60,891 nt of DNA from RGIG5579 sp045602025 (GTDB taxonomy: Bacteria; Bacillota; Clostridia; Oscillospirales; SIG627). The translations under genes and the position numbers were made by a program. The stretch spans positions 1 to 60,891 of the forward strand of contig JAZSAT010000052.1 in the NCBI GenBank assembly GCA_045602025.1, written 5' to 3'. Numbering within the stretch: position 1 is the stretch's first letter; every line of letters starts with the position of its first letter. Shown here one piece after another: positions 58,517 to 60,891 of the stretch. The notes under the pieces are model-generated. The model saw nothing but the letters and a program-made list of their open reading frames with translations, did no database searches and was not told the origin of the DNA.

Positions 58517-58690
58517 AGTTATATTCGCCAAAGGCGAGTGATATTGCTTCGCAGTTATATTTGGGCTATGCCCAAGTTATATTCGCTTCGCGAGTTTTGG
58601 GGGCGAATATAATATCACTACGACCAGAGGGAGTAATATCACTTTCACAAAGTGAAAATATCACTCTTTGCACAGCAAAGAATATCACTT
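58517..58690. repeat. Array of AGTKATATT words with palindromic spacers, inverted halfway
   Basis: AGT(T/G)ATATT occurs four times. After the centre (near 58600) its reverse complement AATATCACT occurs four times, the first with its leading A lost or shared. Each spacer is a different small palindrome, for example CGCC/GGCG, GC/GC, TGGGC/GCCCA, CGC/GCG, TTCAC/GTGAA and CTTTGC/GCAAAG. The architecture is that of 4746-4840. Confidence 0.75.
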
Positions 58691-58786
58691 ATCTTTCTTG
58701 TTTGTTGTTAAAAGGGGTTGGGTATCACCCAAAAAGAAGCATTTGTACTTACAAATGCGATGCTGGTTCTTTCCGATAAGCACAAG

Positions 58787-58817
58787 AAAAGCCTCGATGA
58801 ATTTCATCGAGGCTTTA
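58787..58817. terminator. Bidirectional terminator-like hairpin
   Basis: AAAAGCCTCGATGA at 58787-58800 pairs with TCATCGAGGCTTT at 58804-58816. Confidence 0.8.
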
Positions 58818-58864
58818 ATCATCCTTATAAGAAGCACCCTTTTGGGTTCTCTTTTTTTATATAG

Positions 58865-58898
58865 AAAAAGCAGGCAAGGATTTTCCTTGCCTGCTTTT
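58865..58898 (-). terminator. Terminator of the SGNH hydrolase gene
   Basis: AAAAGCAGGCAAGG (from 58866) pairs with CCTTGCCTGCTTTT ending at 58898, ten bases past the minus-strand stop. A and T runs flank both sides. Confidence 0.85.
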
Positions 58899-58907
58899 GT
58901 TGTAGGT

Positions 58908-59603
58908 TTATAAAAGGGATTTCATCTTTTCAAAGATTCTCTCGGCAATGGCTGCCATACCAAGATCGCCCGGGTGGACGGATACGCCTCTGTGCTCAAA
59001 AAGACCCAAGGCTTTCATTTTGGGATCCTCGCCCAGGTCTCCAAGCTCCACAAGGGGTGCAGAAAGCTCCTGTGCAAATTCTTTGAGAGCACCGTCGCCG
59101 GGGTGACGCCAAAAGCCTGTGGTCACAACAAAGGCGGCCTTTTTGTCTTTATCTAAAAAGGAAACAAGCTTTCTTGCTTCTTTTAGGAAATTTTCTTTAT
59201 CAAAGCTGTCCTTGGGGCAGTTTTCGATAAAGCGGAGGATGATAATATCAGCGCAAAATTCCCGCGCCGCTTCATACTTTGTAAAATGGCTTTCGCCTTC
59301 CTCATGGTGGCTCTCCCAGGAGGCAACTTGGCAGATGCCAAAGGCAGCGTCGGGGTCCGTCTCTTTCGTTTTTGTCATAACAAGGTGCACATAGTCCTTC
59401 TCCTTGGCGGAGGCTGCCATGCCCCATTCTCCGTGCCAGCCGATCTCGGGTCTGTAGCCGTGGAGGGTAATGGAGTTTCCCACGAAGAGGATCCTTTTGC
59501 CTTTTCCTTCGGGGTTTTCAAAGCGAACGGCACCCGAGGGCTTCAGCTGCCCGTCTGCCTTAACGGTATTTTCTTTCATTTGGGAATAAAGATCTTTTGT
59601 CAT
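58908..59603 (-). CDS. GDSL/SGNH-family hydrolase
   Basis: A 231-residue protein of the SGNH esterase fold. Block I is ILFVGNSITLHG with the likely nucleophilic Ser near 45. ASWESHHEEG and ILRFIENCP fall in the middle blocks. Block V is GVSVHPGDLGMAAIAERI with the catalytic His in VHPGD. No signal peptide is seen, so it is probably cytoplasmic. Such enzymes deacylate sugars or lipids; the substrate is unknown. AAGGAG precedes the ATG. It follows the next gene on the minus strand after 12 bases, so the two form an operon. Confidence 0.85.
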   Translation of the reverse strand: MTKDLYSQMKENTVKADGQLKPSGAVRFENPEGKGKRILFVGNSITLHGYRPEIGWHGEWGMAASAKEKDYVHLVMTKTKETDPDAAFGICQVASWESHHEEGESHFTKYEAAREFCADIIILRFIENCPKDSFDKENFLKEARKLVSFLDKDKKAAFVVTTGFWRHPGDGALKEFAQELSAPLVELGDLGEDPKMKALGLFEHRGVSVHPGDLGMAAIAERIFEKMKSLL

Positions 59604-59615
59604 AATAGACTCCTT

Positions 59616-60590
59616 TTATCTGTTAAATCGGTACCAGGCGGCATAGAAAGACCGCATGAGCGTGTCGTACCGGTTCTTTTCATTTTCAAAGGTGGCTTTT
59701 GCTTCCAAGTATTCTTTGCTTCCGGCGAAGCTCTCATATTCTTCTACTGCCTCCTTTTTGGAGACGCCCTTGATTACTACGGGATCCAGGAAAATAGAGA
59801 GGATAAAGCTCAAAAAAAGACCGAGAATGGGCATTCCGATCAAATGGGGAAAAGAGAAACCGCTGCCGTATTCCATGCAAAATTCATAATAAGGAATGGC
59901 GCGTGCGAAAGAAAGGTATGTATCCCAGTTGCTAAAGGCGGTGCAGATCAAAAGAACATCAAGGCCGATGGCGAGAAGAGTAGGTATTCTTGTAATGAAT
60001 TTTTTCAGCTTTTCCTTTCCGCGATTCAAAACGCGGGTCATTCTTTCCTTCAGCTTTGCCTCTTTTTCGATCAGCTCTTCGGCATGCGGATTGGAATAGT
60101 AGGAGGTATAGGGGATATCCTCTTCTCTTTCTACACCGCGGAAATAGTCAAAGTAAAGATCAAAGGAAGTCCCATCGTAATCTGTTACCTCTTTTATTTT
60201 TTCGGTGCCGTATGGATTCAAAGGGTTTTCGGAATCGATTTCTCTGTAACGGGTGCGGGAGTGAAACACGGTGGATTCTACCGTGGAGCGGGGGAAGGCT
60301 TCAACAACTCCGTTATTATCGAGGATCGCCTTTTGCAGGGCTTTATCGATCTCTACACGCATCAGCTTTTCATATTCGGCCTGAAAGGCTTTTCGTTCTT
60401 TCTCGCTGTACTCGTGGAATCCGTAATCTTTGATGTGATTTTTGGCGCGTTTTAGAATTTGTTCATCGTTTTCTTTCATTGCTTTATAGAAGACGGCGGC
60501 CACGGAAGTGTTTTCGGGATCTCTTTCCAAGTCGCTTCGGGTAAAAGGAAAGGGTGCGGCAGGGAGATGAAGTTTTTCGGGAAGTTTCAT
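59616..60590 (-). CDS. Membrane protein of unknown function
   Basis: A 324-residue protein I do not recognise. The N-terminal 190 residues are soluble, charged and mostly helical, with Tyr/Asp-rich parts (VTDYDGTSFDLYFDYFRG). Two hydrophobic segments lie near residues 203-222 and 248-272. A charged helical tail (AVEEYESFAGSKEYLEAKAT) ends the chain. There is no signal peptide or known motif. It is the first gene of the operon with the SGNH hydrolase. AGAGGA lies ahead of the ATG and a good promoter lies about 30-58 bases further up. Confidence 0.65.
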   Translation of the reverse strand: MKLPEKLHLPAAPFPFTRSDLERDPENTSVAAVFYKAMKENDEQILKRAKNHIKDYGFHEYSEKERKAFQAEYEKLMRVEIDKALQKAILDNNGVVEAFPRSTVESTVFHSRTRYREIDSENPLNPYGTEKIKEVTDYDGTSFDLYFDYFRGVEREEDIPYTSYYSNPHAEELIEKEAKLKERMTRVLNRGKEKLKKFITRIPTLLAIGLDVLLICTAFSNWDTYLSFARAIPYYEFCMEYGSGFSFPHLIGMPILGLFLSFILSIFLDPVVIKGVSKKEAVEEYESFAGSKEYLEAKATFENEKNRYDTLMRSFYAAWYRFNR

Positions 60591-60619
60591 AAAAGTCCTC
60601 TTTTCATATTAGTGTAGTC

Positions 60620-60648
60620 ATTATAGCAATTCAGGGGTAAAAAAGCAA
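60620..60648 (-). promoter_or_regulatory. Promoter of the minus-strand membrane protein/SGNH operon
   Basis: On the minus strand: TTGCTT at 60648-60643, 17-base spacer, TATAAT at 60625-60620. Confidence 0.7.
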
Positions 60649-60780
60649 TAAATTTGCATTTTCCTATATAAGAAAAGGGAGAAAAAAGCCCGCAATTCCC
60701 GTGTATTTTTCGAAAAATCGACGAAAATGTGAACAGCGTGAAAACAAACGAAAAAAGAGGAAAAAACTGCGAAAAAGTGC

Positions 60781-60809
60781 TTGACAAGGGAGGATGAATT
60801 TGGTAAACT
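60781..60809 (+). promoter_or_regulatory. Strong promoter at the window end, possibly for a stable RNA operon
   Basis: TTGACA at 60781-60786, 17-base spacer, TAAACT at 60804-60809. No ribosome site or ORF follows. The next 80 bases are GC-rich (GCCGCGGAGACGCGGG) and then repeat the upstream context AAAAGT.CTTGA at the very end, as if a second promoter began there. Confidence 0.6.
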
Positions 60810-60891
60810 GAAAATCCACCGCCGCGGAGACGCGGGTAGCCGGAGGGAGGGTACGAAAAAAACTTCAGAAAAAGTTTTAAAAAGTACTTGA

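Larger units (their letters stand above)
58473..58856. repeat. 384-bp segment bounded by a perfect 13-base inverted repeat
   Basis: AAAAAGAGAACCC at 58473-58485 and GGGTTCTCTTTTT at 58844-58856 are exact complements 358 bases apart. Joined, they would make a typical terminator for the small gene. Inside are the GTGGCACC/GGTGCCAC hairpin (58489-58516), the palindrome array and another terminator. No ORF in this gap is convincing. Confidence 0.65.

Noticed and set aside
58517..58690. CRISPR array
   Set aside because: The constant word is only 7-9 bases, spacers are short palindromes, the array inverts at its centre and no cas gene is present.

Overview
The window looks like the chromosome of an anaerobic, Gram-positive Clostridia-type bacterium with moderate G+C, probably from a gut lineage. 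The evidence is a Spo0A homologue, a Soj/Spo0J/Noc-like segregation locus with parS sites, DnaD and a DnaC/DnaI-type loader, System II cytochrome c assembly, strong AGGAGG ribosome sites and sigma-A promoters. No phage or plasmid genes, transposase, rRNA, tRNA or CRISPR array is seen.

Layout. 1-4.7 kb: RNHCP protein, FtsK/SpoIIIE, a phosphohexomutase and a DUF896 protein in one operon. 4.9-8.2 kb, minus strand: a DUF4886 lipoprotein, then dnaD with a DnaC/DnaI-type loader. 8.3-12.8 kb: a Noc-like gene, a parS cluster, soj, spo0J and serS. 12.9-21 kb: small membrane, MORN and Sel1 proteins, nrdR, ppa, infC-rpmI-rplT with an attenuator leader, a prolyl-tRNA editing protein, a GIY-YIG protein and a pyridoxal kinase. 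21.3-33.3 kb: a long plus-strand run serC-serA-nusB-tsaD-like-xseA-xseB-dxs-tlyA-nadK-argR-recN-tyrS, close to the classic Firmicutes order but without folD, ispA or spoIVB. 33.5-39.8 kb: cysE, polA, spo0A and, on the minus strand, ychF. 39.9-42.6 kb: a divergent GH2 glycosidase and AraC regulator.

The most unusual part is 42.7-58.5 kb. A compact ResB/CcsA pair for covalent haem attachment precedes three large exported proteins. The first is a beta-propeller fused to a di-haem peroxidase-like domain. The second has 2432 residues: a hydrazine-synthase-alpha/planctomycete-type cytochrome region with two CxxCH sites, lectin-like modules, an F5/8C-like domain and a long beta-helix. The third has 1402 residues and repeats the same beta-helix head and C-terminal module without haem sites. 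A 44-codon gene closes the cluster. I infer a haem-dependent cell-surface system, possibly redox-active and glycan-binding, which I do not recognise as described. The window ends with a GDSL/SGNH hydrolase, an unknown membrane protein and a promoter that may start a stable-RNA operon.

A second theme is the intergenic DNA. Most gaps between transcription units hold palindrome-rich dispersed repeats. Family A is about 100-130 bp with a hairpin at each end; hairpin stems differ between copies but stay self-complementary. Family B is about 115 bp and sits against stop codons. A/B chimeras occur. Two arrays alternate a short constant word with a different palindrome each time. A recurring terminator is also shared by unrelated genes.
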